This document shows positions 53,044 to 63,762 of a stretch of DNA of 64,000 nt, piece by piece (the first letter of the stretch is position 1; every line of letters begins with the position of its first letter). The notes beneath the pieces are model-generated. The model was given only the letters and a program-made list of their open reading frames with translations, was not told where the DNA came from and ran no database searches. The position numbers were made by a program, and so were the translations under genes. Origin of the DNA: Mesorhizobium loti R88b (GTDB lineage Bacteria; Pseudomonadota; Alphaproteobacteria; Rhizobiales; Rhizobiaceae); the NCBI RefSeq assembly GCF_013170845.1, contig NZ_CP033367.1, positions 4,713,001 through 4,777,000 on the forward strand, written 5' to 3'.

Positions 53044-53643
53044 TCAGCCGTGCAGTTTGGTGGCGATCTCGGCGACACGCTTGCCCTGGAATTTCGCGCC
53101 TTCGAGTTCCTGGGCCGAAGGCTGGCGCGAACCGTCGGCGTCGCTGGTCGTGGTCATGCCGTAGGGGGCGCCGCCGCGCACGACATCGTTGCCCATCTGC
53201 GCCTGGTAGGCATAGGACAGCGGCACGATGATCATGCCGTGATGCTGCAGCAGTGCCTGCGTGGTGATCAGGGCGAGTTCGGCGCCACCGTGCTGGGTCG
53301 CGGTCGAGGACATGACCGAGCCGATCTTGTTGACCAGCGCGCCCTTGGCCCAGAGCGGGCCAGTCTGGTCGAAGAAATTCTTCAGCTGCGAACACATCAT
53401 GCCGAAGCGCGTCGAGGCGCCGACAATGATCGCGTCATAGTTGCCAAGCTCGAGCGGATCGGCGATCGCCGCTTCCTGGTCGAGCTTGTAGTAGGCAGCC
53501 TTGGCGACCGCCTCGGGCACCAGTTCGGCAACACGCTTGATGGTCACCTCGGCGCCAGCCTCGCGGGCGCCCTCGGCGGCTGCCTTGGCCATCTGCTCCA
53601 TGTGACCCCAGCTCGAATAGTAGAGAACAAGTACCTTCGCCAT
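53044..53643 (-). CDS. wrbA: NAD(P)H:quinone oxidoreductase, type IV
   Basis: 199 residues from the second ATG (53643), which has GGAG at the right distance; this gives the standard WrbA length. Flavodoxin-like fold: [16 protein letters not shown] (FMN phosphate loop), [34 protein letters not shown]. Two-electron reduction of quinones for oxidative stress protection. Confidence 0.96.
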   Translation of the reverse strand: MAKVLVLYYSSWGHMEQMAKAAAEGAREAGAEVTIKRVAELVPEAVAKAAYYKLDQEAAIADPLELGNYDAIIVGASTRFGMMCSQLKNFFDQTGPLWAKGALVNKIGSVMSSTATQHGGAELALITTQALLQHHGMIIVPLSYAYQAQMGNDVVRGGAPYGMTTTSDADGSRQPSAQELEGAKFQGKRVAEIATKLHG

Positions 53644-53821
53644 TTCCATCTCCTTGATTGCGCAACGGAGGCTGACACTGCCTCGTCGCCCAAGGTGTTA
53701 CTGGCCCGGGTGTTCGCTGGATATCTCGTATATGGGCACAGATTGTTCACCGCCCGGGTGGCATTGCCGCTTGCCCCGCGCCGCGCTATTTCAGGCGACC
53801 CCGTCCTGCCGGAGCCTTTCC

Positions 53822-54565
53822 ATGCCTGAAATCGTTACCGCCGCCATGCTCGTCATCGGCGATGAGATACTGTCCGGCCGCACCAAGGACAAGAATATTG
53901 GTCACCTCGCCGACATCATGACGGCTGTAGGCATCGACCTGAAGGAAGTGCGTATCGTACCCGACGAGGAAGACGAGATCATAGCTGCCGTGAACGCGGT
54001 GCGCGCACGCTACACCTATGTCTTCACCACCGGCGGCATCGGTCCGACGCATGATGACATCACCGCAGATTCGATCTCCAAGGCGTTCGGCGTTCCCTGC
54101 GAATACGATGCCAAGGCCTATGCCATGCTGGGCGAGAGCTACGCCGCGCGCGGCATAGAATACACCGAGGCGCGCAAGCGCATGTCGCGGATGCCGCGCG
54201 GTGCCGACCACATCGACAACCCGGTATCGGTTGCGCCCGGATTCCGCATCGGCAACGTCCACGTCATGGCCGGCGTCCCCTCGATCTTCCAGGCCATGCT
54301 CGACAATGTCGTGCCAACGCTGAAGACCGGCACGAAAATGCTGTCGGCGACGGTGCACTGTCCGTTCGGTGAGGGCCTTATCGGCGGGCCATTGGGCGAC
54401 ATCCAGAAGGCGCATCCGGACACGATCATCGGCTCCTACCCGAAATATGGCGACGGCAAGTTCTGGACCGAACTGGTCGTTCGCGCCCGCAGCAAGGAGA
54501 CGTTGGAATCCGCGCGCGCCGATGTCGAGGCAATGGTTGCTGGTTTCGCCGCCACTGCGAGTTGA
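53822..54565 (+). CDS. CinA N-terminal-domain (MoaB/MogA-like) protein
   Basis: 247 residues from MPEIVTAAMLVIGDEILSGRTKDKN, with GGAG upstream. Molybdopterin-binding fold: FTTGGIGPTHDDITADSISKAF, MSRMPRGADHIDNPVSVAPGF and VHVMAGVPSIFQAML. It lacks the C-terminal nicotinamide-mononucleotide deamidase domain of full-length CinA, as is usual for stand-alone forms in alphaproteobacteria. The molecular role is not settled. Confidence 0.9.
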   Translation: MPEIVTAAMLVIGDEILSGRTKDKNIGHLADIMTAVGIDLKEVRIVPDEEDEIIAAVNAVRARYTYVFTTGGIGPTHDDITADSISKAFGVPCEYDAKAYAMLGESYAARGIEYTEARKRMSRMPRGADHIDNPVSVAPGFRIGNVHVMAGVPSIFQAMLDNVVPTLKTGTKMLSATVHCPFGEGLIGGPLGDIQKAHPDTIIGSYPKYGDGKFWTELVVRARSKETLESARADVEAMVAGFAATAS

Positions 54566-54648
54566 TCGATTTAAAGCCGGAACCAAGCACGCCGCGCTAA
54601 CGTTTCCTTGCACGCGGGATCGAAGGCTCGCAAGATTGAGGGATCATC

Positions 54649-55482
54649 ATGCGCTTCAAGACCATCGTTGCCATTCTGCAGAACGAGCAGGACGCCGAGC
54701 GCGTGCTCGACTGCGCCATTCCGCTCGCCAGCCGCTTCGAGAGCCATCTGGTTGGCATCCATGCCGAGGCGCTTCCGGTGCCCTACACATCGGCGACCGG
54801 CTTTCCCGATACCGAGTTCCTGCAGGTCTCGGCCGACATGAACCGGGAGCGGGCCGACAAGCTGCAGGCTGTCTTCCTCAGGCGTATCGAGGATTCCGGA
54901 CTCTCCTTCGAGTGGCGCAGCCTGGAGAGTTTCTCCGGCGACAGCGCGCTGACCGGCATTTCAAGCGTGCGCGCCGCCGATCTGATTGTCGCCGCCCAGC
55001 GCGATACTGGCGGGGATCCGAGCGCCGATGTCGACACGCTTGTCTATGATGCCGGCCGGCCGGTACTGGTGGTGCCGAGCGCGGGTCCGCTGGTCACCAC
55101 CTTCAAACATGTGCTGCTCGCCTGGAACGGCAGCAAGGAAGCCGCGCGCGCCGCCTTCGACGCCCTGCCCTTCATCATCGAGGCCGAGAAAACCGACATA
55201 CTGGTCATCGATCCGCCCGATACGCTCGACGAAAGCCCGGAGGCATCAGGAGCTCAAATTGCGTCGGCCCTGTCACGCCACGGCGCCACCGTCAGCGTCT
55301 CGGTGCAGAAATCGGGCGGCACCTCGGTTGACGACATGATCCAGAACAGGGTCGCCGAGACCGGCGCTGATCTCCTGGTGCTTGGCGCCTACAGCCACTC
55401 ATGGCTGCGCCAGCTGCTGTTTGGCGGGGTGACGCGCACGGTGCTGCGCACAACCCAGGTGGCGGCCTTCCTGTCGCGATAA
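54649..55482 (+). CDS. Universal stress protein (two-domain)
   Basis: 277 residues. N-terminal UspA-like half (about 1-145) and C-terminal half (about 150-277) with the nucleotide-loop motif [35 protein letters not shown] (G-x2-G-x9-G-S/T pattern partly kept as [17 protein letters not shown]). The first half lacks that loop and is probably degenerate. Cytoplasmic stress survival role by family. Confidence 0.92.
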   Translation: MRFKTIVAILQNEQDAERVLDCAIPLASRFESHLVGIHAEALPVPYTSATGFPDTEFLQVSADMNRERADKLQAVFLRRIEDSGLSFEWRSLESFSGDSALTGISSVRAADLIVAAQRDTGGDPSADVDTLVYDAGRPVLVVPSAGPLVTTFKHVLLAWNGSKEAARAAFDALPFIIEAEKTDILVIDPPDTLDESPEASGAQIASALSRHGATVSVSVQKSGGTSVDDMIQNRVAETGADLLVLGAYSHSWLRQLLFGGVTRTVLRTTQVAAFLSR

Positions 55483-55598
55483 GTCCACAGCCATCGCAGC
55501 CGGCCACCCTTGCCAAGCCCAAGGTTTTCCAGTTAATTCCGCGCGCATTCCCCTGTTTTCTTGCACGCGGCCTTCGCGTGCTGCGGAGTGCGCAAGAA

Positions 55599-56099
55599 AT
55601 GTCTCTTCCCGAAAAAGCCTTCCCGGTCTCCTGGGACCAGTTTCATCGCGATGCGCGCGCGCTCGCCTGGCGGCTAGCGAGCGCCAACAAGGGGCAATGG
55701 AAAGCGATCGTCTGCATCACGCGTGGCGGGCTGGTTCCCGCTGCCATTATCTCACGCGAGCTTGGCATCCGTGTCATCGAGACGGTGTGTGTCGCCTCCT
55801 ATCATGACTACACCAGCCAGGGGCAGATGCAGGTGCTGAAGGAGATTACGCCGGCATTGCTGGTCGACGAAGGCGTCGGCGTGCTGATCATCGATGACCT
55901 GACCGACACCGGCAAGACGGCGGCGATCGTGCGCGCGATGATGCCCAAGGCGCATTTCGCCACCGTCTACGCCAAGCCCAAAGGCCGGCCGCTGGTCGAT
56001 ACTTTCGTCACCGAAGTGAGCCAGGACACCTGGATCTATTTCCCCTGGGACATGGGCTTCACCTATCAGAAGCCGATCGCCGACGACCACGCCGGCTGA
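55599..56099 (+). CDS. gpt: Xanthine (guanine) phosphoribosyltransferase
   Basis: 166 residues from [26 protein letters not shown] (GGAG upstream). Purine salvage enzyme using PRPP. PRPP-binding loop [26 protein letters not shown], and [16 protein letters not shown] match E. coli Gpt in order. Substrate preference xanthine/guanine by similarity. Confidence 0.94.
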   Translation: MSLPEKAFPVSWDQFHRDARALAWRLASANKGQWKAIVCITRGGLVPAAIISRELGIRVIETVCVASYHDYTSQGQMQVLKEITPALLVDEGVGVLIIDDLTDTGKTAAIVRAMMPKAHFATVYAKPKGRPLVDTFVTEVSQDTWIYFPWDMGFTYQKPIADDHAG

Positions 56100-56309
56100 T
56101 TCGAAGCAGGCCGCTTTTCCAGACAAGTCGCCATAGACGGCAATATTTTGCTTCCGCGAACCGGTCCGGGGGCAAGATATCCTGTAAAATAGACCTTTGG
56201 TGACGGGATTCGGCCAGCCTGATCAAAGTTTTTACTTTTATTGGTCACGATTAGCCGTAAGATTCATGAGGCGGCAAACGATTCTGGAGGCTGGGGCTAG
56301 CTTTCTCCG

Positions 56310-56798
56310 ATGTTGACGAGGCCAACGACGCATAACCATCTGGCTGAAAGGGTCCGGCGACTCTTCGGCACCGCGCCGTGCCGTCTGCAGGTTGCCGCCT
56401 TGCCCTGGCGCGATGCCGGGAACAACGTCGAGATCATGCTGATCACCAGCCGTGATACTGGCCGCTGGGTGTTGCCAAAGGGCTGGCCGGAAGCCAGGGA
56501 GCCACTGTGCGAGGCAGCTGCGCGCGAGGCCGGCGAGGAAGCCGGATTGCGTGGAAGCATCTCCCATCTGGAGGCCGGCCGCTACTTCTATGCCAAGGTG
56601 CTGGCATCGGGCGAAGAAGTGCCTTGCGAGGTGCTGGTGTTTCCGCTGCATGTCGACAAGATCGCCGACCGCTGGAAGGAAAAGCGCTCCCGTACCCGCA
56701 AATGGGTCAGTTCCAGCGAAGCGGTGCGCATGGTCAATGAACCGGACCTTTGCCAGATCATCGCCTATTTCTGCGCCGACCCGCACAGATTCGCCTGA
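56310..56798 (+). CDS. Nudix hydrolase (diphosphoinositol polyphosphate phosphohydrolase-like)
   Basis: 162 residues. Nudix box GWPEAREPLCEAAAREAGEEAGLRG with RWVLPKGW before it; the layout AALPWRD...LITSRDTGRWVLPKGWPE resembles the DIPP/Ap4A-type group. RSRTRKWVSSSEAVRMV follows the box. Substrate unknown. Transcribed alone. Confidence 0.9.
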   Translation: MLTRPTTHNHLAERVRRLFGTAPCRLQVAALPWRDAGNNVEIMLITSRDTGRWVLPKGWPEAREPLCEAAAREAGEEAGLRGSISHLEAGRYFYAKVLASGEEVPCEVLVFPLHVDKIADRWKEKRSRTRKWVSSSEAVRMVNEPDLCQIIAYFCADPHRFA

Positions 56799-56893
56799 GA
56801 GCGTGTATCGCCGCAGATTCACAACCATGTGATGTGCCGCGTGAATGGTTTGCTAAGTTTTCTTCGCTAGGAATTGGCCAATCCGGCAGTTTC

Positions 56894-57208
56894 ATGATGG
56901 CGAATCCTGTAAACCCACTTCAGCAAGATCCCGACGGCCCCAAGCGCGAACATCGTCCGCGCGTGCTCAAGGGTGGAACTGTTATTACCGGAATTCAAAA
57001 CTCGGAAGTCGCCGTTATGCTGCGCAACCAGCATGCGGGCGGCGCCGAATTGAAAGTACCGCCCGAATCGCGGGTTCCCGATCATTTCCTTCTTTATGTG
57101 CCGCTCGACGGCGTCGCCTATCGCTGCGAGGTCCGCTGGCGCCGCAGCGACCGGGTCGGTGTACGGTTCACCGGCACCGAGCCGAAGCCCAAGTTGCATT
57201 ACGGCTGA
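56894..57208 (+). CDS. PilZ domain protein
   Basis: 104 residues (start 56894 or 56897). One short PilZ domain: KREHRPRVLKGGTVI (RxxxR), then RNQHAGGAELKV in place of the usual DxSxxG, so c-di-GMP binding may be weak. PLDGVAYRCEVRWRRSDRVGVRF is the C-terminal strand pair. The ribosome binding site is weak. Confidence 0.82.
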   Translation: MMANPVNPLQQDPDGPKREHRPRVLKGGTVITGIQNSEVAVMLRNQHAGGAELKVPPESRVPDHFLLYVPLDGVAYRCEVRWRRSDRVGVRFTGTEPKPKLHYG

Positions 57209-57587
57209 TATCAGGCGTATCGGCCTGAGAGGCTTTTGCAGCCGACCGGATTGCCTCTTGACCATCGGCAGCGCGCAACCCCACTGCCGCAAACGGCAAT
57301 CGTAGCAGCGCGATCTATCCCCGTTATCCACATATGTGACACACAAGATGTTGGGGTCACAAAAGCTACGCAAACGAATCCTTGACGGCGCAAACCGAGT
57401 CGCCTTTTATACGCCATGCGCTCCTGTTGAGAGTGCGACCGGAAAGTTCTGAGCCCGGTCTTTTTCCCGGATTATGTGCGTTTTTGCTCGCATTTCCGCC
57501 TGTTTACGAGGCCGGCGGAAGCGTTGGGATTGTGGGTGGTGGGGCGACGAAAGGGAGAATTGTCGGACTGGAATAAATAGTCTGTTA

Positions 57588-57603
57588 ACACTATATTTAG
57601 TGT
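57588..57603. promoter_or_regulatory. NrdR box upstream of nrdJ
   Basis: ACACTATATTTAGTGT is a near-perfect match to the NrdR consensus acaCwATATwwwGtgt. A second dyad ACGCTAGATAGTGT (57619-57632) has its centre 30 bases away, about three helical turns, but its spacer is two bases short. NrdR is the ATP/dATP-sensing repressor of ribonucleotide reductase genes. Confidence 0.75.
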
Positions 57604-57618
57604 TTGCAGGTAGGTTCG

Positions 57619-57632
57619 ACGCTAGATAGTGT
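57619..57632. promoter_or_regulatory. Degenerate second NrdR-like dyad
   Basis: ACGCTA-GA-TAGTGT. Outer arms fit NrdR arms (ACACTA / TAGTGT) but the spacer is two instead of four bases. Placed helically in phase with the first box. Confidence 0.45.
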
Positions 57633-57866
57633 GAATTTCCCTCCAGCGAGGGAATCGAAAAAATCAGATTTGAGGGACCCGCGGGTTTCGTCGGCGTGTT
57701 GGGCAGAGGCTTCGCAGGAAGCATCATCAGCAAGGGCCGGGAAAGACCGCGAAATGGAGAGCCGGCCGTTTTCGAACGCCGGCAAGCGGCGGACACGCGC
57801 GTTTCGCTTTAGGGGGCAGAAATCCCCTGACGAAAGCGCTATATATAGACGAAAGGGACCGGACCA

Positions 57867-60800
57867 ATGCGCATCGAGCGTCGTTTCACCAAGCCAGGGC
57901 AATCTGCTTATGCGGAGATTGAATTCCGCAAGGCACTTTCCGAGATCAAGAATCCGGATGGCTCGGTGGTGTTCCGCTTGGACAATATCGATGTGCCGGC
58001 GCAGTTCTCCCAGGTAGCCGCCGACATCCTGGCGCAGAAGTATTTCCGCAAGGCCGGCGTTCCCGCCCGACTGAAGAAGGTCGAGGAAAACGACGTACCC
58101 TCCTTTCTGTGGCGCTCCGTTGCCGATGAGGCGGAACTTGCCAAGCTGCCGGAAGCCGAGCGCTATGGTTCCGAAATCGACGCCCGCCAGGTCTTCGACC
58201 GGCTGGCCGGCACCTGGACTTATTGGGGTTACAAGGGCGGCTATTTCAAGTCGGAGGAAGACGCGCGCGCCTTCCGCGACGAGCTCGCCTATATGCTGGC
58301 CACCCAGCGCGTCGCGCCAAACTCGCCGCAATGGTTCAACACTGGGTTGCACTGGGCCTATGGCATCGATGGTCCGAGCCAGGGTCACTTCTATGTCGAC
58401 CCCTTCACCGGCAAGCTGACCAAGTCGAAGTCGTCCTATGAGCATCCGCAGCCGCATGCCTGCTTCATCCAGGGCGTGCAGGACGACCTCGTCAACGAGG
58501 GCGGCATCATGGATCTGTGGGTCCGTGAGGCGCGCCTGTTCAAATACGGCTCGGGCACCGGCTCCAACTTCTCGCTGCTGCGCGGCGAAGGCGAAAAGCT
58601 GTCGGGTGGCGGCCGCTCGTCCGGTCTGATGAGCTTCCTGAAGATCGGCGACCGTGCCGCGGGCGCCATCAAGTCGGGCGGCACGACGCGCCGCGCCGCG
58701 AAAATGGTCATCGTCGACGCCGACCACCCCGATATCGAGGAATTCATCGACTGGAAGGTCAATGAAGAGCAGAAGGTCGCCTCGCTGGTGACCGGCTCGA
58801 AGATCGTCAAGAAGCATCTCGAAGCCATCATGAAGGCCTGCGTCAATTGCGAAGGCAATGGCGACGACTGTTTCGACCCGTCGATCAACACCGCGCTGAA
58901 GCGCGAGATCAAGGCGGCCAAGAAGGACGCGGTGCCGGAGAACTACATTTACCGCGTCATCCAGTTCGCCAAGCAGGGCTACACCTCGATGTCGTTCAAG
59001 ACCTACGACACCGACTGGGATTCGGATGCCTATCTGACCGTTTCGGGCCAGAACTCCAACAATTCGGTGTCGCTGAAGGACAATTTTCTGCGCGCCGTCG
59101 AGGACGATGCCGACTGGCACCTGACCGCCCGCAAGGACGGCAAGGTGTTGAAGACCCTGAAAGCCAGGGATCTCTGGGAAAAGATCGGCTACGCCGCCTG
59201 GGCGTCGGCTGACCCTGGCCTGCATTTCAACACGACGATGAACGACTGGCACACCTGCGCCTCCGCCGGTGCGATCCGGGCCTCGAACCCGTGCTCGGAA
59301 TACATGTTCCTCGACGACACGGCCTGCAACCTCGCCTCGATCAATCTGCTGCCCTACCGCAACACCGATGGCACGATCGACATCGCTGCCTACGAGCATA
59401 CGGTGCGGCTGTGGACGATCGTGCTCGAAATCTCGGTCATGATGGCGCAGTTCCCGTCGAAGGAGATTGCCAAGCAGTCCTACGAATACCGCACGCTCGG
59501 CCTTGGCTACGCCAACATTGGCGGCCTGCTGATGACCTCGGGCATTCCTTATGACTCCGACGAAGGCCGCGCCATCTGCGCCGCCCTCACCTCGATCATG
59601 ACCGGCATGGCCTATGCCACTTCGGCCGAAATGGCCGGCGAACTCGGCGCCTTTGCCGACTATGACCGCAACGCGCAGAACATGCTGCGCGTCATGCGCA
59701 ACCATCGCCGTGCCGCCTATGGCGAGAAGCAGGGCTATGAGAAGCTCGCCGTCAACCCGGTGCCGCTGGTCGCCTCCGACCTCAAGCAGCAGGCGCTTGT
59801 CGAGCATGCGAAAGCCGCCTGGGACCGCGCCATCGAGCTCGGCGAGGAGCATGGCTACCGCAATGCGCAGGCGACCGTCATCGCGCCGACCGGCACGATC
59901 GGCCTGGTGATGGATTGCGACACCACCGGCATCGAGCCCGACTTCGCCCTGGTGAAGTTCAAGAAGCTGGCCGGTGGCGGCTACTTCAAGATCATCAACC
60001 GCGCCGTGCCGGAAGCGCTGCGCACGCTTGGCTACTCCGAAGCCCAGATCGGCGAGATGGAGGCCTATGCGGTCGGCCACGGCAATCTGAACCAGGCTCC
60101 GGCGATCAACCCAGGCTCGCTGAAGGCCAAGGGTTTCAGCGACGACAAGATCGCGGCGCTCAATGCGGCGCTGAAGTCGGCCTTCGACATCAAGTTCGTC
60201 TTCAACCAGTGGACGCTCGGCGCCGACTGGGTGAAGGAGACGTTTGGCTTCACCGACGAGCAGCTCAACGACTTCTCGTTCGAGATCCTGCCGGCGCTGG
60301 GCTTCTCCCGGAAAGACATCGAAGCCGCCAACATCCATGTCTGCGGTGCCATGACGCTGGAAGGCGCGCCTTTCCTCAAGGCCGAGCATCTTGCGGTGTT
60401 CGACTGCGCCAGCCCATGCGGCAAGATCGGCAAGCGCTCGCTTTCGATCAACAGCCACATCCAGATGATGGCGGCGGCACAGCCCTTCATCTCGGGTGCC
60501 ATCTCCAAGACCATCAACATGCCCAACGATGCGACAGTGGAAGACGCCAAGGGCGCCTACATGCTGTCGTGGAAGCTGGCGCTGAAGGCCAACGCGCTCT
60601 ATCGCGACGGCTCGAAGCTGTCGCAGCCGCTCAACTCCTCGCTGCTCGCCGATGGCGAGGACGATGAGGACGAAGCCCTCGAGCAGCTGATCCAGGCGCC
60701 GGCGGCAGCACGCGCGGCGCAGATCACCGAGCGCATCGTCGAGCGCATCATCGAACGCGTGTCGCGCGAGCAGGAAAAGTTGCCCGGCCGCCGCAAGGGC

Positions 60801-61643
60801 TACACCCAGAAGGCCAAGATCGGTGGCAACACCATCTTCCTGCGCACCGGCGAATATGATGATGGCCGCCTCGGCGAGATCTTCATCGACATGAACAAGG
60901 AAGGTGCCACGCTGCGTGGCCTTCTCAACAACTTCGCCATCGCCATCTCGCTTGGCCTGCAGTACGGCGTGCCGCTCGACGAATATGTGCACGCCTTCAC
61001 CTTCACCAAGTTCGAGCCGGCCGGCATGGTGCAGGGCAACGACGCGATCAAGAGCGCGACGTCGATCCTCGACTACGTGTTCCGTGAGCTTGCTATCTCC
61101 TATCTCGGCCGCAACGACCTCGCCCATGTCGACCAGTCGGACTTTTCCAACACCGCACTTGGCCGCAACATCAGCGAAGGCAAGACCGACGCCGTCTCCA
61201 AGGGCCTGACCCGTGGCGCCTCGCCGGTTAAGCTGGTGTCGCGCGCGATCAGCAACGAGCCGAAAGGCTTTGCCGGTGCGGGAGCCCCTGCCCGCTCGGT
61301 GCCGACAGCCTTCTCCGGCTCCAACGTGCTGGCGCTGAAGCCGGCCAGTGACGAAGCGGTCGCCTACAAGCGCGACTATGAAGAGCGGGCCAAGGAATTG
61401 GCGGAAGACATCGCCTTCGAGGAAGCGGCGGGCTCTGCTTCCGACACCACGGCGGGATTGTTCACCGACGCGGCAGCGAATGAAGCGGCCGAGGCGAAGA
61501 AACTCGCCAATGACCGCCGCGCCAAGTCACTGCTGCAAGGCTACACCGGCAATTCCTGCTCCGAGTGCCAGAACTTTACCATGGTGCGGAACGGGACTTG
61601 CGAGAAGTGCGATACGTGCGGCTCGACGAGCGGGTGCAGCTGA
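57867..61643 (+). CDS. nrdJ: Adenosylcobalamin-dependent ribonucleotide reductase (class II)
   Basis: 1258 residues, reduces ribonucleotides to deoxyribonucleotides with adenosylcobalamin, independent of oxygen. Active-site motifs: [36 protein letters not shown] (radical Cys and Glu), [23 protein letters not shown], and [13 protein letters not shown]. The C-terminus is a Cys-rich zinc tail ([19 protein letters not shown]) that shuttles reducing power. GGGA lies before the ATG. A DNA replication and repair gene; its upstream NrdR box suggests repression when dNTPs are high. Confidence 0.98.
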   Translation: MRIERRFTKPGQSAYAEIEFRKALSEIKNPDGSVVFRLDNIDVPAQFSQVAADILAQKYFRKAGVPARLKKVEENDVPSFLWRSVADEAELAKLPEAERYGSEIDARQVFDRLAGTWTYWGYKGGYFKSEEDARAFRDELAYMLATQRVAPNSPQWFNTGLHWAYGIDGPSQGHFYVDPFTGKLTKSKSSYEHPQPHACFIQGVQDDLVNEGGIMDLWVREARLFKYGSGTGSNFSLLRGEGEKLSGGGRSSGLMSFLKIGDRAAGAIKSGGTTRRAAKMVIVDADHPDIEEFIDWKVNEEQKVASLVTGSKIVKKHLEAIMKACVNCEGNGDDCFDPSINTALKREIKAAKKDAVPENYIYRVIQFAKQGYTSMSFKTYDTDWDSDAYLTVSGQNSNNSVSLKDNFLRAVEDDADWHLTARKDGKVLKTLKARDLWEKIGYAAWASADPGLHFNTTMNDWHTCASAGAIRASNPCSEYMFLDDTACNLASINLLPYRNTDGTIDIAAYEHTVRLWTIVLEISVMMAQFPSKEIAKQSYEYRTLGLGYANIGGLLMTSGIPYDSDEGRAICAALTSIMTGMAYATSAEMAGELGAFADYDRNAQNMLRVMRNHRRAAYGEKQGYEKLAVNPVPLVASDLKQQALVEHAKAAWDRAIELGEEHGYRNAQATVIAPTGTIGLVMDCDTTGIEPDFALVKFKKLAGGGYFKIINRAVPEALRTLGYSEAQIGEMEAYAVGHGNLNQAPAINPGSLKAKGFSDDKIAALNAALKSAFDIKFVFNQWTLGADWVKETFGFTDEQLNDFSFEILPALGFSRKDIEAANIHVCGAMTLEGAPFLKAEHLAVFDCASPCGKIGKRSLSINSHIQMMAAAQPFISGAISKTINMPNDATVEDAKGAYMLSWKLALKANALYRDGSKLSQPLNSSLLADGEDDEDEALEQLIQAPAAARAAQITERIVERIIERVSREQEKLPGRRKGYTQKAKIGGNTIFLRTGEYDDGRLGEIFIDMNKEGATLRGLLNNFAIAISLGLQYGVPLDEYVHAFTFTKFEPAGMVQGNDAIKSATSILDYVFRELAISYLGRNDLAHVDQSDFSNTALGRNISEGKTDAVSKGLTRGASPVKLVSRAISNEPKGFAGAGAPARSVPTAFSGSNVLALKPASDEAVAYKRDYEERAKELAEDIAFEEAAGSASDTTAGLFTDAAANEAAEAKKLANDRRAKSLLQGYTGNSCSECQNFTMVRNGTCEKCDTCGSTSGCS

Positions 61644-61677
61644 GCGGATTTGAAGCGCTGAACGAACGAAACATCAT

Positions 61678-61701
61678 CGGCCCGGTCGCAAGATCGGGCC
61701 G
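61678..61701 (+). terminator. Hairpin after nrdJ
   Basis: CGGCCCG and CGGGCCG with a ten-base loop, 34 bases after the stop; there is no clear T-run, so confidence is modest. Confidence 0.4.
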
Positions 61702-61805
61702 AAATGGCAACATAGAGCAAAACGAGAACCAGAAGCTTTATGAGATACGCCTGAACCGTTTGACGCCGGCGGACACGGTCTCCTTCGTGTAGAGTGTCAG
61801 CTTTG

Positions 61806-63059
61806 CTACGCCAGACTCTCCGACATAGGAACGATGCGAGGGTTCACCGGAAAATTCTCGGGCCTGTAACTTGCGATCGCGTCCATCTTATTGACCACAG
61901 ATTGGTGAACAAACGCTCCGTTTGGTATGAAGCGCGGCTCGGCGTCAGGGATGTAGTGGCCTAGGAAGGACTTGCGAGCGGTCCAGTCCTTGTATTTGTC
62001 TGCCTTCGGCAACCATTCCAGCAGGCGCCAACCGGCCGACATCGAGTTATGCGGATCGCACATAATATCGGGTCGGACGTAGCTGAACGGACTGCCTTTT
62101 CTCTGGACGCCCCAAGCCAACTGGTTGACGGTCTTGGTGTCGACGGCCAAGCCGTGCTTCACCGCTTCGTCGATCATCCAGATCAATGGAAATTTCGAAA
62201 GACCGCTCTCTTGCTCCGGATAGCCTCCCCCGATATCGGCGTGAACGCCTGAAAACCAGACTTGCTTTGCGTCCTGCGGTTCCGAATTGTTCGTCGCGCT
62301 GAACCTATTGTGCATAAACGTTTGGGGTTCATCCCAGGTATCCAGCCTGAACATTCTCCTTCGTTCATCGATCGCAATCGCCTGGCGAAAAACGCGAACG
62401 CTGGGATTGTCTCTGGTGTTGGCAAGCGTCTGCAGGCTGAACGTGTAGAACCTATCCGGGCGCGGGACGATTACGCTCGCGACCGTGTCCCATACTCCAA
62501 CGAATTTGATCGTCGGCCATCTCGAAGAGACAATCCGGGCGAACTGCGAGGCGCGATCGTCCTTCGTCGATGGAGCAGGCTGGCCACCTGCTTCTCCGGG
62601 TTCAGATGCCCCTGTCATTGCAGGCGAAGCCGTATCGATCGTCGTCTGTTTGTACGCGGTCAATGCAGCACCGGCGAGATTCCACTGATGCGGCGAAAGC
62701 AGTCCAATTCTATGAACAAGGCCCGCCAGAACGCGGACCGTGTAGGCGCCGCGACTGAAGCCGAAGAGATAGATTTCGTCACCGTCTTCGTACTGAGTCA
62801 CCAGAAACTCATAGGCGGCAAGCACGTTGTCATCGAGGCCGTAACCTGTCGCCAAACCAAGCACCGCGATGGCATCTTGCCTGAACTTGGTCCATGGGTT
62901 CGGTCTCGCGAGTGTTCCAACGCCCGGATCATAGAAAACCACTTGGGCCGGCTGGGTTTTTCCCGTTTTTCGAAGTACGCGGTAAAGCTTCAGGACGTTC
63001 GAGATGTTCTCACTGATCTCGTTTCCAGTTCCATCGGAACAGACAACTATGTTTTTCAT
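61806..63059 (-). CDS. DUF2235 alpha/beta hydrolase
   Basis: 417 residues from the ATG at 63059, with GGGGAGGGGACGAA just upstream. VVCSDGTGNE and nucleophile S102 in LFGFSRGAYTVRVLAG define the DUF2235 (T6SS Tle1-like) hydrolase family, with VGVWDTVAS and FSGVHADIGGGYPEQ downstream. Members include phospholipase effectors of type VI secretion; no type VI genes, adaptor or immunity gene are seen here, so a stand-alone housekeeping role is as likely. Convergent with nrdJ. Confidence 0.9.
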   Translation of the reverse strand: MKNIVVCSDGTGNEISENISNVLKLYRVLRKTGKTQPAQVVFYDPGVGTLARPNPWTKFRQDAIAVLGLATGYGLDDNVLAAYEFLVTQYEDGDEIYLFGFSRGAYTVRVLAGLVHRIGLLSPHQWNLAGAALTAYKQTTIDTASPAMTGASEPGEAGGQPAPSTKDDRASQFARIVSSRWPTIKFVGVWDTVASVIVPRPDRFYTFSLQTLANTRDNPSVRVFRQAIAIDERRRMFRLDTWDEPQTFMHNRFSATNNSEPQDAKQVWFSGVHADIGGGYPEQESGLSKFPLIWMIDEAVKHGLAVDTKTVNQLAWGVQRKGSPFSYVRPDIMCDPHNSMSAGWRLLEWLPKADKYKDWTARKSFLGHYIPDAEPRFIPNGAFVHQSVVNKMDAIASYRPENFPVNPRIVPMSESLA

Positions 63060-63205
63060 TTCGTCCCCTCCCCAGCTGCGCGTGCGGGTAAGTCTACCAC
63101 CAATCCTCGGCCACGGATGCACGCGCATTAGACTTCAACAGGAGATCCTTTTTCTGATTTCGCCCCCTATCCCGCCTGCAACACCCGCAGCGTCTGCTCA
63201 CGGCG

Positions 63206-63727
63206 CTAGTCATCGCTGCATCCTGTCAACGTGAAGGCATCCCATGCCGAGCCGTCCGGATTGGCGTTGGCGAAATCGGCCCATCCAGTGAAAGCCACGC
63301 CGAAATCGGGCAAGAGCAGCCCTTTCGGCGCCGGTGTCGCTTCGCGCGAGTTCAACTGCTCGGCGCCGCCTCCGGTCAGGGCGTAGACCTGACCATCCCA
63401 TATCCTGCACAGCCCGCTGCCATCCTGAAGGCCCGCCTCGCGATCGTCGTCGGTGCAGGTATGGCGGATGGTGCCGAGCGGGAACGAATTCCGGCCATTG
63501 GTCCAGGTGATGTCGGCCGGCAGGTTTTTTTCCGTGTTGGGCACGCTCAGCGAAAACACCTGCGCCGTCAGCGCCGCCGGCTCATTGTCGATCGGCCGAA
63601 ATTGCAGAACCGCGCCCGAGCGCGGCTCGCGGTAGGTGGCGTGGCTCAGCATGCATTCCCTGGCGCTCGCCACCTGCAAGGAACCGAGCAGTGCCAGGAT
63701 AAAAAAGACCGGTGTGCGGATGATCAT
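63206..63727 (-). CDS. Exported hypothetical protein
   Basis: 173 residues from the ATG at 63727 (GGAG upstream). Signal peptide MIIRTPVFFILALLGSLQVASA, then a mature domain with RECMLSHATYREPRSGAVLQFRPI, TEKNLPADITWTNGRNSFPLG and Cys at about 24, 95, 111 and 170 that could form two disulfides. Family not recognised. It starts 35 bases after the DUF3592 gene stop. Confidence 0.75.
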   Translation of the reverse strand: MIIRTPVFFILALLGSLQVASARECMLSHATYREPRSGAVLQFRPIDNEPAALTAQVFSLSVPNTEKNLPADITWTNGRNSFPLGTIRHTCTDDDREAGLQDGSGLCRIWDGQVYALTGGGAEQLNSREATPAPKGLLLPDFGVAFTGWADFANANPDGSAWDAFTLTGCSDD

Positions 63728-63762
63728 CTGAGGTCTCCGGAAAGCGTCATGAAAGCCCACGC

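Larger units (their letters stand above)
57209..57866. other. nrdJ upstream region
   Basis: 658 bases with no supported gene. It contains the NrdR-type box at 57588-57603 and related dyads, and a TATA-like stretch at 57839-57848. I searched by eye for a cobalamin riboswitch (B12 box, GCCACTG) because nrdJ is B12-dependent, and found none. Confidence 0.5.

Noticed and set aside
57209-57866. Cobalamin riboswitch ahead of nrdJ
   Set aside because: No B12 box or the conserved core could be found; NrdR sites explain the region better.
57597-61127. Very long open frame (1176 codons) on the minus strand opposite nrdJ
   Set aside because: It is a mirror of a conserved gene in high-GC DNA; it lacks a family match and a ribosome binding site, and nrdJ is unambiguous.
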